Below are positions 30,370 through 39,127 of a stretch of 64,000 nucleotides of DNA, one piece after another. Position 1 is the stretch's first letter; each line of letters opens with the position of its first letter. Made by a program: the position numbers and the translations under genes. Origin of the DNA: DATARR01 sp034666985 (GTDB taxonomy: Bacteria > Acidobacteriota > Thermoanaerobaculia > Multivoradales > UBA5704); assembly GCA_034666985.1 (NCBI GenBank), contig JAXDKS010000012.1, forward strand, positions 62,001 through 126,000, in the 5' to 3' direction. The notes under the pieces were generated by a model that ran no database searches, had not been told where the DNA came from, and saw only the letters and a list, made by a program, of their open reading frames with translations.

Positions 30370-31806
30370 ATGGACCTTGATCGTCTCCTGAAGTTCATGA
30401 CGGATAAAGGTGCGTCGGATCTTCATCTGAAGCCGACCCGCCCGCCCTTGCTGCGCATCAACGGCCGGCTGCTGCCCATCGAGGCGCCGCCGCTCAAGCC
30501 GGAGGAGCTCAGCGAGATGCTGCTGGGCATCCTCTCGCCGCGGCAGAAGACCAGGCTGGAAGAGAAGATGTCAGTGGACACCGGCTACGGCGTCCGCGGC
30601 CTCGCCCGCTTCCGCTGCAACATCTACATGCAGCGGGGCAACATGGCCGCCTGCTTCCGGCGCATCCCCTACCAGATCAAGAGCCTCGACGACCTGGAGC
30701 TCCCCTCGGTGCTGCTGGAGTTCTGTGACATGCCCATGGGCCTGGTGCTGATCACCGGCCCCACGGGGAGCGGCAAGTCCACCAGCCTCGCGGCGCTGAT
30801 CCGCTACATCACCACCCACCGGCCGGTGCACGTGATCACCATCGAGGATCCGATGGAGTTCCTGTTCACCGACGACGTGGCGTCGATCTCCCAGCGCGAG
30901 GTGGGCACCGACACCGGCGCCTTCTCCGAGGCCCTGCGCAACGCCATGCGCCAGGACCCCGACGTCATCATGGTGGGCGAGATGCGCGACCCGGAGACCG
31001 TATCGACGGTGATCACCGCCGCCGAGACCGGCCACCTGGTGTTCTCGACCCTGCACACCAACAGCGCCACCCAGACGGTCGACCGCATCCTCGACACCTT
31101 CCCAGCCGACCAGCAGGGGCAGGTGCGGGCACAGCTCGCCCAGATCCTCAAGGGGGTCGTCTCCATGAAGCTGGTGGAGCGGGCGGACGGCCAGGGGCGG
31201 GTGGCGGCCCTGGAAGTCATGCGGGCCTCCCCCAAGATCAACCGCATGATCGAGGACGGGGAGACCAGCGGGCTGCTCGAAGAGGTGGAGTCCTCGGTGG
31301 GCTACTACCGCATGCAGTCGATGAACCAGTCGCTGCTGGCGCTGCTGGTGCACGGCACCATCACCTACGCCGAGGCCATGCGGCAGTCGTCCGATCCCGA
31401 GGACCTGTCCCTCAAGCTGCGCAAGATGTTCCCCCTGATCGAGGAGAAGGGAGGCGAGTTGAGCCCCACCACGTCGGATTTTTCGCAGATCGTCGAGCTC
31501 CAGCAGTTCAGGCGTCTCTACGAGGAGCAGGAAGAGAAGATCAAGCTCAAGCTCGCCGAGAAAGACGAGCAGATGGGCGAGCTGCAGCACGCCATCCGCC
31601 AGCGCGACGAGCAGATCGAGGAGCTGAAGACCCGCCTCCAGGAGTTCGGCACCGAGCGCGAGCGCCTGCGCGGCGACTACGCCCGGCTGCGCCAGGAAGC
31701 CCAGGAGAAGATCGACAAGCTCATGGAGCGGATCAAGGAACTGAACCAGCGGCTCGCCGGCGAGACCGGCGCGCCGCCGCCGCCGAAGACGGGGATCTTC
31801 CGCTAG
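30370..31806 (+). CDS. PilT/PilU-like twitching ATPase with C-terminal coiled coil
   Basis: A 478-residue secretion ATPase. The PilT core (1-360) has Walker A GPTGSGKST, Asp-box EDPMEF, Walker B VIMVGEMRDPET and the His-box TLHTNSA; it powers type IV pilus retraction. Unlike ordinary PilT (about 350 residues), it carries about 110 extra residues that are almost pure coiled coil (from about 365, EEQEEKIKLKLAEKDEQMGE onward). TACAAT 14 bases before the ATG may be the -10. No other pilus gene is nearby; its stop overlaps that of the convergent gene at 31803. PilU-like function is an alternative. Confidence 0.88.
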   Translation: MDLDRLLKFMTDKGASDLHLKPTRPPLLRINGRLLPIEAPPLKPEELSEMLLGILSPRQKTRLEEKMSVDTGYGVRGLARFRCNIYMQRGNMAACFRRIPYQIKSLDDLELPSVLLEFCDMPMGLVLITGPTGSGKSTSLAALIRYITTHRPVHVITIEDPMEFLFTDDVASISQREVGTDTGAFSEALRNAMRQDPDVIMVGEMRDPETVSTVITAAETGHLVFSTLHTNSATQTVDRILDTFPADQQGQVRAQLAQILKGVVSMKLVERADGQGRVAALEVMRASPKINRMIEDGETSGLLEEVESSVGYYRMQSMNQSLLALLVHGTITYAEAMRQSSDPEDLSLKLRKMFPLIEEKGGELSPTTSDFSQIVELQQFRRLYEEQEEKIKLKLAEKDEQMGELQHAIRQRDEQIEELKTRLQEFGTERERLRGDYARLRQEAQEKIDKLMERIKELNQRLAGETGAPPPPKTGIFR

Positions 31807-32168
31807 CTTTTGAAGAGTTGCCGGAGAGTCTTCAGAGCGTAGGAGGTCAGGGCGATCCCGGAGGTGAGGCCGACGGTTCTGAGCACGCCTTCGTTGAGCT
31901 CGGGAGGCGCAGGCGGAGTCGGCAGCAAGAGCCCGACGATGGCGACGAAAGCCGTGAGCAGCGTCACGGTAGTCAGCCCTACGCGGAGGCAATCCTCCGC
32001 TTCCGGGATCTCCCGGGTCCTGTAGAGCCTGAGAACGAAGAAGTTGAAGAAGATCAGGAGTGCGGCGAGACCACACATCTGAGGATTGATGTAGGGAAGA
32101 AACGCCCTACCCAAGCGATCCAACCAAGCTGCGAATGGGGTCAGAGACTGCGGGGGAGGACTGGTCAT
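31803..32168 (-). CDS. Small membrane protein, unknown (121 residues)
   Basis: Three hydrophobic segments (CGLAALLIFFNFFVLRLY, GLTTVTLLTAFVAIVGLLLP, TVGLTSGIALTSYAL) indicate an integral membrane protein. No family is recognised. Its start overlaps the stop of the upstream 63-residue gene (ATGA), and its stop overlaps the PilT-like gene tail to tail. Confidence 0.65.
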   Translation of the reverse strand: MTSPPPQSLTPFAAWLDRLGRAFLPYINPQMCGLAALLIFFNFFVLRLYRTREIPEAEDCLRVGLTTVTLLTAFVAIVGLLLPTPPAPPELNEGVLRTVGLTSGIALTSYALKTLRQLFKS

Positions 32169-32356
32169 GCCTCCGGCTTGGACCGGAGGCCAACGGCATA
32201 TCCGGCAAGCGCTCCCGCGAGAGACCCGATGACGCCGCCGGGCGCCTGGAAGAAGACGACTCCAAGAAGCCCGAGAAGCATGGCCATCGCCGTCGTATAG
32301 AGACTCCGCCGGTCGCTGTCGCGGCAAGAAGCGTGGGTCAGACTGAGACTCGACAT
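32165..32356 (-). CDS. Small membrane protein, unknown (63 residues)
   Basis: Starts at ATG 32356 behind a strong GAGGAGG. After a polar N-terminus it has two hydrophobic segments (MAMLLGLLGVVFFQAPG and GVIGSLAGALAGYAVGL). It forms a two-gene unit with the 121-residue membrane protein. A holin-like or regulatory role is possible but nothing identifies it. Confidence 0.62.
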   Translation of the reverse strand: MSSLSLTHASCRDSDRRSLYTTAMAMLLGLLGVVFFQAPGGVIGSLAGALAGYAVGLRSKPEA

Positions 32357-32467
32357 ATTCGCCTCCTCTCTGGATACGAATCATCCCACCCTTCTGAGAT
32401 CTTGTCAACAGGCAACCTGGGGGAGCGCTGGCAGTGCAAGTCCGCGATTCTGTTACCGGGATCGGGA

Positions 32468-33730
32468 TCATCCGTCTGACACCAGCATCGCCACCGCCTC
32501 CTCCCGCGTCCGCACCCTCCCATCAATCTGCGCCTGCCGCACGGCAGCCAGAGCCCGGCCGACCTCCGGGCCTGGGCCGATCCCCAGGAGCTTCTGCACC
32601 TCTTCGCCGGTGACGAGTCGTGGCGGGTCGAGAAGGTCCCCGCCTTCGCGCCGGGCGAGGTCCACCAGGGAGCGGAGCCGGTCGCGCCAGTTCTCGATCT
32701 CCGAGGTGCGCGCTCCGAGGGAGACGGCGACCGTCGCCCAGAGGCGGCCGGTGCGGTTCAAGAACCGCCGGCGGCCCAACTCGTCGGCGGGGATCTCGTC
32801 CTCGGCGAGGAGCAGGGCCACCTCGGCGGCCGCCTGACGGGTGAGATAGCCGGCGTCGCGGAAGGTCTCCAGGAAATCCCGCGGTCCCCTGCCCTCCTGC
32901 GGCGGCAGGTGGGCGAAGGTGGCGGCCAGCCGGGCGGCTCGCGGTTCGACCTGCTCGGCCACGGCCGGATCGAGCCCCCGCAATTCTCGACAGCACTCTG
33001 GGATCGCCTCCAACTCGGCCACGGCGCCGCCTGAGGGCCCGGGCTCGCCCGGGGTGAGCAGCCAGAGTCCAGGGTAGAGGTCGAGCGCCACCAGCAGGGC
33101 GAGCCCACGGTGGGCGTCCGGGTGATCGAAGAGGAGGGCCACCTCGTCGCGCACCCGCTCGGCGGCCACGTCCGGCAGCCGGGGGGAGGAGGCGCGGGCC
33201 CGGAGGAGAGTCTCCGGATCGGTCGCGAAGCCGGGGAGGCGCAGCAGCAGCCGGGGGAGGCGCAGCACCCGCAGGGGATCGCCCGTGAAGCTCTCCGGAG
33301 TGGTGGCCCGCAGAAGGCGCCTTTCGAGATCGGCGAGGCCGCCGAAGGGGTCGACGATCTCACCGGTGCGACCCCCCTGTAGACCGAGGGCGAAGGAGTT
33401 GACCGTGAAGTCACGGCGGGCGAGATCGTCGTGGAGGGTCGTGCCGGCGCGGTCCCAGAGGTCGACCACCACGTCTGCGGCGACCAGCCGGTAGGCGGCG
33501 AACTCCTTGCCGCCGAGGAGGACGAGGCGGGCCGGCAGCTCCGCGGCCAGCCGCTCGGCGATCTCCAATCCCTGGCCCGACACCACGGCGTCGAGATCGT
33601 GGACCGGCAGCCCCAGGGCCTGGTCGCGCAGGCACCCTCCCACGAGATGGCACTCCGTCCCCTCTGCGATGTCGGCGAGGGCGCGTATGGCCCGGTGCTG
33701 CAAGAGGATGCGGAAGGTCCGGGAGCTCAC
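32468..33730 (-). CDS. tRNA nucleotidyltransferase / poly(A) polymerase family protein
   Basis: A 420-residue class II nucleotidyltransferase. The head domain has GGCLRDQALGLPVHDLD with the metal-binding aspartates D45 and D47, RRDFTVNSFAL and the RNA-binding TGDPLRVLRLPRLLLRLPGF; the rest is helical. It could be a CCA-adding enzyme, a split CC- or A-adding enzyme, or a poly(A) polymerase; sequence alone does not decide. The start is GTG 33730, only 23 bp from the divergent VWA gene, with TAGCAT 6 bases upstream. Confidence 0.85.
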   Translation of the reverse strand: MSSRTFRILLQHRAIRALADIAEGTECHLVGGCLRDQALGLPVHDLDAVVSGQGLEIAERLAAELPARLVLLGGKEFAAYRLVAADVVVDLWDRAGTTLHDDLARRDFTVNSFALGLQGGRTGEIVDPFGGLADLERRLLRATTPESFTGDPLRVLRLPRLLLRLPGFATDPETLLRARASSPRLPDVAAERVRDEVALLFDHPDAHRGLALLVALDLYPGLWLLTPGEPGPSGGAVAELEAIPECCRELRGLDPAVAEQVEPRAARLAATFAHLPPQEGRGPRDFLETFRDAGYLTRQAAAEVALLLAEDEIPADELGRRRFLNRTGRLWATVAVSLGARTSEIENWRDRLRSLVDLARREGGDLLDPPRLVTGEEVQKLLGIGPGPEVGRALAAVRQAQIDGRVRTREEAVAMLVSDG

Positions 33731-33753
33731 CGCCGGATGCTACACTGCCCTCT
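33731..33753. promoter_or_regulatory. Compact bidirectional leaderless promoter
   Basis: Only 23 bases separate two divergent start codons. The plus strand has TGC-TACACT (TACACT 33741-33746), 7 bases before ATG 33754. The minus strand has TAGCAT (33737-33742), 6 bases before GTG 33730. The two -10 elements overlap, so one polymerase site may serve both genes and both mRNAs would be leaderless. Confidence 0.5.
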
Positions 33754-34815
33754 ATGCTGCGCGGCGCGGCGGGTCTCATCCTCGGTCTCTTCCTCCTCGT
33801 CCTCCCGGCCGGGGCCAAGGACCGGGCGACCCGGCAGGACAAGCCTCAGGAGCCGACGTTCTCGGAGGAGATCACCGTCTCCCTGGTGCCGGTGGTGGTG
33901 CGGGTGGTGGACACCTGGGGGCGGCCTATCCTGGGATTGAAGCCCGAGGACTTCCGCGTGCGGGTGGGGAAGAAGGAGATCCCCGTCGTCGCGATCGACT
34001 GGATCGGGGAAGGTGAGTCACCCGTTTCGACGGAGATGCCGACCGGGGAGCCAGCCGCCGAAGAGGTAATGTCCCTGCCCCCCGCGCCGGCCCGGCTCGT
34101 GGTCTTCTTCGTCCAGGCCGACCTGACCCCGAGCCGGATCAGCGGCCAGCTCCGCCTGCGGCCCTTCACTCGCGACCTGCTGGCGACCTTGCAACCGCAG
34201 GACCGGATGGCCGTCGTCTCTTACGACTCCCATCTCAAGCTGTGGCAGGACTTCACGGCGGACCGCGAGGCCACCCACGCGGCCATCGACCGGGCCATGC
34301 TGTTCAGCCCCGAGTCCAGGGTCGCCCCCGGCGATCCGGTCTCCCTGGCGGACCACTACGACCGTGCGGCCGCCCGCGACGCGGCCTCCCCGGAGCGGGC
34401 CCTGGAGATCATGGCCAAGGCGCTTGGAGCCCTGCCCGGCGAGAAGACGGTGATCTTCCTGGGTTGGGGCCTCGGCCGTTTCGGCATCGGCGGCGTGCAG
34501 ATGACTCCCGACTATAAGCCCGCGGTGCGAGCCTTGAGACGAGCCCACGCCTCCGTCTTCGTGCTCGACGTCACCAGCGCCGACGAGCACTCGCTGGCGA
34601 CCGGCCTGGAGGGAGTCGCCGAGGCCACGGGCGGGCTCTACCTCGCGACCTACCGGCTGCCAGGGCTGGCCACCAAGGTCCTCGCCCGGGCCATCTCCGG
34701 CTACTACGTCCTGACCCTCGACCGCTCGCTGCTGCCCGACTCGTCCGGCGATCTGCGGATCGAGCTGCGCGAGAAGAGCGGCACGGTGCTCGCCCGGCCG
34801 GTGACGCTGCGATAA
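33754..34815 (+). CDS. Exported VWA-domain protein, acidobacterial VWFA-related type
   Basis: A 353-residue protein with a signal peptide (LRGAAGLILGLFLLVLPAGA) and the VWFA-related layout common in Acidobacteria: a beta domain with VPVVVRVVDTWGRPILGLKPEDF, then a VWA-like fold (LVVFFVQADLTPSRI, FLGWGLGRFG, SVFVLDVTSADEHSL). A classical MIDAS DxSxS is not intact. It ends with GYYVLTLDRS. These proteins are periplasmic or surface-located and probably bind proteins; the role is unknown. A paralogue lies at 47879-49009. It is read from a bidirectional promoter, without a ribosome-binding site. Confidence 0.85.
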   Translation: MLRGAAGLILGLFLLVLPAGAKDRATRQDKPQEPTFSEEITVSLVPVVVRVVDTWGRPILGLKPEDFRVRVGKKEIPVVAIDWIGEGESPVSTEMPTGEPAAEEVMSLPPAPARLVVFFVQADLTPSRISGQLRLRPFTRDLLATLQPQDRMAVVSYDSHLKLWQDFTADREATHAAIDRAMLFSPESRVAPGDPVSLADHYDRAAARDAASPERALEIMAKALGALPGEKTVIFLGWGLGRFGIGGVQMTPDYKPAVRALRRAHASVFVLDVTSADEHSLATGLEGVAEATGGLYLATYRLPGLATKVLARAISGYYVLTLDRSLLPDSSGDLRIELREKSGTVLARPVTLR

Positions 34816-34817
34816 GA

Positions 34818-34951
34818 CCCTCATCACCCCGACCCTCTTCTCCCCTCGCCCTCCCCCCAACCGGGAGAAGAGGGAGGAGGGCAAGAGCTTCGAGTTGCGT
34901 TCCCCTCTCCCGGTCGGGGGGAGTGCGGGGGAGAGGGGACAGGGGTGAGGG
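34818..34951. repeat. Intergenic repeat, family E, copy 2 (inverted)
   Basis: About 134 bp: CCCTCATCACCCCGACCC, CTCTTCTCCC, AACCGGGAGAAGAGGGAG, then CCCCTCTCCCGGTCGGGG and GAGGGGACAGGGGTGAGGG. The block order is the reverse complement of copy 1 (29430-29556). It fills the gap between the VWA gene and gatC. Confidence 0.75.
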
Positions 34952-34952
34952 T

Positions 34953-34982
34953 TTGCCTTTCCCATCCAACCGGAGCTAAACT
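34953..34982 (+). promoter_or_regulatory. Candidate promoter of gatC-gatA-amidase operon
   Basis: TTGCCT (34953-34958), 18-base spacer, TAAACT (34977-34982). Transcription would start near 34989, giving a leader of about 8 bases before the ATG of gatC at 34997. Confidence 0.5.
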
Positions 34983-34996
34983 TTCGCTTCAAGGCC

Positions 34997-35284
34997 ATGG
35001 CACTAACTACCGAAGATGTAAGGAAAATCGCCACCCTGGCCCGGCTCCGTTTCACCCCGGAGGAAGAGGCTCGCTTCGCCGGCCAGCTCGCCAAGATCGT
35101 CGACTACATCGATCAGTTGCAGACCTATGAGGTCGCGGAGGCCAATCCGGGCTCCCACGGCGTGCTCGAGATGGAGGACGTGCCGCACGACTGCCTCCCT
35201 CGGGAGCGCTTCCTCGCCAATGCTCCGGCCTCGCTCGACGGCTTCCTGCTGGTCCTCGAGGTGAAGGGGGGCGGCGATGCCTGA
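34997..35284 (+). CDS. gatC: Glu-tRNA(Gln)/Asp-tRNA(Asn) amidotransferase subunit C
   Basis: A 95-residue GatC (TTEDVRKIATLARLRFTPEE, KIVDYIDQLQTYEV, HDCLPRERFLANAP). It clamps GatA and GatB together in the tRNA-dependent amidotransferase that makes Gln-tRNA(Gln) or Asn-tRNA(Asn). It overlaps gatA by 8 bases. The gatB gene is not in this window. Confidence 0.95.
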   Translation: MALTTEDVRKIATLARLRFTPEEEARFAGQLAKIVDYIDQLQTYEVAEANPGSHGVLEMEDVPHDCLPRERFLANAPASLDGFLLVLEVKGGGDA

Positions 35285-36767
35285 GCTCTGGGAGCTCTCG
35301 GTGGAGGAGATCGCCACCCGAGTGCGCGGCCGCGAGGTTTCGGCATCCGAGGTCCTGGAGTCGTGCCTGGACCGCACCGCCAAGGTGGAGCCGCTGGTGG
35401 CGGCCTATCTGGAGGTGTTCGAGGACGAGGCCCGGGACCGCGCGGCGGAGATCGACCGCCGGCTCGTGGCGGGGGAGGACGTCGGACCGCTCGCCGGCGT
35501 GCCCTTGGCGCTCAAGGACAACCTCAGCCTCGACGGGCATGCCCTCACCTGCGGCTCGCGCATCCTCGCCGGCTACGTGGCCCCCTACACAGCCACGGCC
35601 GTGGAGCGGCTGCTGGCCGCCGGGGCCGTGCCGTTGGGACGGGCGAACATGGACGAGTTCGCCATGGGCTCTTCGTGCGAGAATTCGGCCTACCAGCTCA
35701 CCCGGAATCCCTGGGACCTGGGCACCGTGCCCGGCGGCTCCAGCGGCGGTCCGGCCGCGGCGGTGGCCGCCGGCAGCGTCCCGCTGTCGTTCGGCTCGGA
35801 CACCGGCGGCTCCATCCGCCAGCCGGCGGCGATGTGCGGCGTGGTGGGGGTCAAGCCCACCTATGGCCGGGTCTCCCGCTACGGCCTGGTGGCCTTCGCC
35901 TCCTCGACCGATCAGATCGGGCCCATCGCCCGCAACGTGCGCGACTCCGCGCTCGCCCTGCAGGTGATCGCCGGCGCCGATCCAAACGACGCGACCTGCG
36001 CCACCGAGCCGGTGGGGGACTATCTTGGGACGATCGACGAGGGGATCGCCGGCCTCAAGGTGGGGATCCTCCGCGAGATCGACCCCGCGGCCCTGAGCGG
36101 CGCAACGGCCCGCAACTGGCGCCAGTCGCTCGACCGGCTGACCGCGGCCGGCGCCGAGCTGGTCGAGGTGTCGCTGCCCAGCCTCGACGCCGCCGTGGCC
36201 ATCTACTACGTCATCGCCACCTCCGAGGCCAGCGCCAACCTCGCCCGCTTCGACGGCGTGCGCTACGGCCATCGCTCGGAGACGGCGGACAACCTGCTCG
36301 ATCTCTACTTCGAGAGCCGCAGCGAGGGGTTCGGCGCCGAGGTGAAGCGCCGCATCATGCTCGGCACCTTCGCTCTCTCCTCCGGGTATTACGAGGCCTA
36401 CTACGGCCGCGCCCGCGGCGTCCTCGAGCGGATGCGGCGGGAGCTCGCCACGGCCTTCGAGACGGCCGACGTGGTGGCGACCCCCACCACTCCGACCGCC
36501 GCCTTCCGCCTGGGCGAGAAGGTGGACGATCCGCTCGCCATGTACCTCTCCGACGTCTTCACCACGCCGGCGAGCCTGGTGGGGCTGCCCACCGTGGCCG
36601 TGCCCTCGGGACTGGACGACGACGGCCTGCCGCTGTCGCTCCAGATCATGGGGCGCCCCTTCGACGAGGCCACGGTCTTCCGGGCCTCGCGGGCCTTCGA
36701 GCGCGAGGCGGGCTTCGCCGTCGCGCCGGCTTTCCGGTCCACCTTCAGGGAGTCGGAGGCGGACTGA
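35277..36767 (+). CDS. gatA: Glu-tRNA(Gln)/Asp-tRNA(Asn) amidotransferase subunit A
   Basis: A 496-residue amidase-signature enzyme that releases ammonia from glutamine for tRNA-bound Glu/Asp amidation. The catalytic triad is present: K80 (LALKDN), cis-Ser155 (VPGGSSGG) and S179 (DTGGSIRQP). The length and the family C-terminus (GLPLSLQIMGRPFDEATV) are normal. It overlaps gatC and is followed after one base by the amidase gene, so all three share an mRNA. Confidence 0.96.
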   Translation: MPELWELSVEEIATRVRGREVSASEVLESCLDRTAKVEPLVAAYLEVFEDEARDRAAEIDRRLVAGEDVGPLAGVPLALKDNLSLDGHALTCGSRILAGYVAPYTATAVERLLAAGAVPLGRANMDEFAMGSSCENSAYQLTRNPWDLGTVPGGSSGGPAAAVAAGSVPLSFGSDTGGSIRQPAAMCGVVGVKPTYGRVSRYGLVAFASSTDQIGPIARNVRDSALALQVIAGADPNDATCATEPVGDYLGTIDEGIAGLKVGILREIDPAALSGATARNWRQSLDRLTAAGAELVEVSLPSLDAAVAIYYVIATSEASANLARFDGVRYGHRSETADNLLDLYFESRSEGFGAEVKRRIMLGTFALSSGYYEAYYGRARGVLERMRRELATAFETADVVATPTTPTAAFRLGEKVDDPLAMYLSDVFTTPASLVGLPTVAVPSGLDDDGLPLSLQIMGRPFDEATVFRASRAFEREAGFAVAPAFRSTFRESEAD

Positions 36768-36768
36768 C

Positions 36769-38574
36769 GTGCAGATGATGACCCCCAGCCATCCCAGCCG
36801 CAACGCCGTCCTGGCCGTGATGTCTTTCTGGGTCCTGCTGGGGCTCCTGATCTCCCTGCCTTGTTCCGGAGCCACCGCCGGAGCCACCGCCGGAGCCACC
36901 GCTGGGACGACACCCGCGCGCACCGTCCGCGTCCCGATCGAAGAGGGGGTGGTTGCCACCCTCACCGAGGACCGCGGCATCCTGGTCGAGGCGATCCCGA
37001 AAAAGGGCGAGGGGATGGGTCCCTTCGCCCGCCGTCTGTGCGGCGATGCCGCCCTTGCCACCCAGGTGGGCGAGGCGAACGGCGGCGCCACGGATCTCCA
37101 GGCCGGCATCCGCTACGCCGTCCCCTTCACCATCCTGTCGCGCGACTGGCAGCTCAAAGCCGTGAAGGCCCTGTTCGCGGACGACCGCGGCGAGGCCGAC
37201 GGCTGGCGCCACCAGGTGCGGGGCGTGGGCGTCCTGCAGCGGGAGAGCCTATGGCGGTTGGCCGAGTGGTTCACGGGCTCGGGGGAGAACTTCCGCGCCA
37301 TCCGCGAGTACAACGAGCTGCGGGACGAGGACGTGGCGCGGGGCACGGCGGTCACCATCCCCTCGGAGCTGCTGCTGCCCGCCTTCCGCTCCGTGCTGCC
37401 CGTGCCCGAGCGGCCGTTCCTCCTCGATTATGGAGTGGACAAGGACGGCGAATATGCCATCTACCGTCTGCGTCCCCACGAGGCCCTCTACTCCTCGGTG
37501 GTGGTGCGCTTCACCGGCCGCGTCTTCGCCGCGGACGTGAACGCCCTGGCCGAGCAGATCGCCCATCGCAGCGGCATCCGGGACGTCACCGACATCCACA
37601 TCGGCTACCGGGTGAAGATCCCCTTCGACCTCTTGCAGCCCGAGTTCCTGCCCGAGGGGCACCCCCGGCGCAAGGAGTACGAGGCGAACCTGCGGGCGAG
37701 CGCCCAGTTCAGCAACCAGGTGAAGGCCCGCGGCCTGGGCGGCATCACCGTGGTGCTCGACGCCGGCCACGGCGGCCTCGACTCGGGAGCGAGCCTCAGC
37801 GGCGTATGGGAGAGCCTCTATGTCTACGACATCGCCATGCGGGCCAAGCGGGTGCTGGAGAGCCAGACCGCCGCCCGGGTGCTGGTCACCACCCGCGACG
37901 GCGAGGAGTTCCGGGTCCAGGACGTGGACGTCCTGCCCTTCTCCCGCCGCCACGCGGTGCTCACCACGCCCCCGTATCCCATCGAGGACCCCAAGATCGG
38001 GGTCAACCTGCGTTGGTACCTGGCCAACAGCCTCTACCGCAAGGCCGTTCAGACGGACAAGGACCCGCAGAAGGTGGTCTTCTTCTCCATCCACGCCGAC
38101 TCCCTCCACCCGTCGCTGCGCGGCGCCATGGCGTATATCCCGGCCGCCGACATGCGCAACGAGAGCTACGGCAAGACGGGTCCGGTCTACACCCTGCGCA
38201 AAGAGGTGCAGGAGAACCCGCGCGTCACCTTCCCGCGCGACGAGCGGGTGGAGAGCGAGGGCCTCTCCCGCGAGCTGGCCAAGCAGGTGGTGGCCGCCTT
38301 CCAGACCGGCGGCCTGCCCGTCCACCCCTTCAGCCCGGTGCGCGACAAGATCATCCGCGACAACAAGGAGTGGGTGCCGGCCGTGCTGCGCTACAACTCC
38401 ATCCCCGCCAAGATCCTGCTCGAAGTCTGCAACCTCAACAACGACCAGGACCGCGCCCTCCTCCAGACCCGCGCCTACCGCCAGCACGTCGCCGAAGCCC
38501 TGGTTCGCGGCCTCCTCGCCTACTATGGCCAGGGGGCTGGAGGGCCGGCGCAGGTGGCGGAGACGGCGAAGTAG
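36769..38574 (+). CDS. N-acetylmuramoyl-L-alanine amidase (AmiC-type) with LysM-like domains
   Basis: A 601-residue exported cell-wall hydrolase. After a hydrophobic signal (VMSFWVLLGLLISLP) comes a short GATA repeat (GATAGATAGATAG), two LysM-like regions (around 60-190 and 225-290), then an Amidase_3 domain (about 320-590) with the zinc and catalytic motifs DAGHGG, SIHADS and the glutamate of LLEVCNLNN. It cuts the stem peptide from peptidoglycan. The start is probably GTG 36769, 8 bases after GGAGG at the end of gatA; ATG 36775 or 36778 are alternatives. It is an unusual operon partner for gatCA. Confidence 0.9.
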   Translation: MQMMTPSHPSRNAVLAVMSFWVLLGLLISLPCSGATAGATAGATAGTTPARTVRVPIEEGVVATLTEDRGILVEAIPKKGEGMGPFARRLCGDAALATQVGEANGGATDLQAGIRYAVPFTILSRDWQLKAVKALFADDRGEADGWRHQVRGVGVLQRESLWRLAEWFTGSGENFRAIREYNELRDEDVARGTAVTIPSELLLPAFRSVLPVPERPFLLDYGVDKDGEYAIYRLRPHEALYSSVVVRFTGRVFAADVNALAEQIAHRSGIRDVTDIHIGYRVKIPFDLLQPEFLPEGHPRRKEYEANLRASAQFSNQVKARGLGGITVVLDAGHGGLDSGASLSGVWESLYVYDIAMRAKRVLESQTAARVLVTTRDGEEFRVQDVDVLPFSRRHAVLTTPPYPIEDPKIGVNLRWYLANSLYRKAVQTDKDPQKVVFFSIHADSLHPSLRGAMAYIPAADMRNESYGKTGPVYTLRKEVQENPRVTFPRDERVESEGLSRELAKQVVAAFQTGGLPVHPFSPVRDKIIRDNKEWVPAVLRYNSIPAKILLEVCNLNNDQDRALLQTRAYRQHVAEALVRGLLAYYGQGAGGPAQVAETAK

Positions 38575-38600
38575 GGCGCCAGTCCGGCGGCAGAGGTCCG

Positions 38601-38712
38601 AAGAAGGACTTCAAGGACCTAAAGGACTGCAAGGACAACAAGGACGGGAAAGCCTCGTTTCGGCGTTTTCTGTCCTTGATGTCCTTGCAGTCCTTTGTGT
38701 CCTTTTTCTTTT
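38601..38712. repeat. Intergenic palindrome, family B (AAGGAC units), copy 1
   Basis: The left arm carries AAGGAC words at about 9-bp spacing (AAGGACtgcAAGGACaac), the right arm GTCCTT words at 9-bp spacing, around a GC-rich loop. It lies about 26 bases after the amidase stop. A second copy directly follows the TPR gene at 54954-55064. Confidence 0.82.
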
Positions 38713-39127
38713 CCCGACCCCAGGCCACCCACCCTTCCCGGTCCGGGCAATCCAATACAGCCCCCATAACCCCAGGCCTCACCTCCTGCCCGGCCCTCCC
38801 GCCGGCCAATTCCAACCAACCGGCCCTTTCCTCCTCAATGTAGAGACGCCCACGGGGAACCCCGTGGGGCGTCTCCGAGGCGGGGTATGGACGACGGAGC
38901 GGGAGGTGGCGTGGTTGGAGAGAGCCCTCAGCCAGGGCGGAACCGGCCCCCGCGAGGGCGCTCCGAGAATTCGCGAGGGCGGAACCGCCCCAAGAGGGGG
39001 GCGATCCGGGGGTGATGGAGCTTGAAACGGTGCTACCCTCGTCTCCTTGAAGCTCTTCGGGAACTTTTCGCGGCCTCCGGGCGTCTATCAGAACAGGGCG
39101 CAGGTCGATCAGCCCTGGGAGGACTCG
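38713..39127. other. Long intergenic region before the sigma gene
   Basis: It holds a strong hairpin (separate entry at 38843-38875), two similar blocks CAGGGCGGAACCGGCCCC (near 38933) and GAGGGCGGAACCGCCCC (near 38974), and TGC-TACCCT near 39031, 7 bases before the TTG at 39047. I see no gene in it. The sigma factor start could lie within its right end. Confidence 0.5.
38843..38875. repeat. Perfect-arm hairpin GAGACGCCC...GGGCGTCTC
   Basis: GAGACGCCCACGGGG and CCCCGTGGGGCGTCTC form a stem of about 15 bp (one extra G) around a 2-base loop. No T-run follows. It resembles dispersed small hairpins found in many genomes; no second copy was seen in this window. Confidence 0.65.

Noticed and set aside
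32357..32467. Possible riboswitch or small RNA in the gap before the 63-residue gene
   Set aside because: About 110 bases with no conserved fold that I can recognise.
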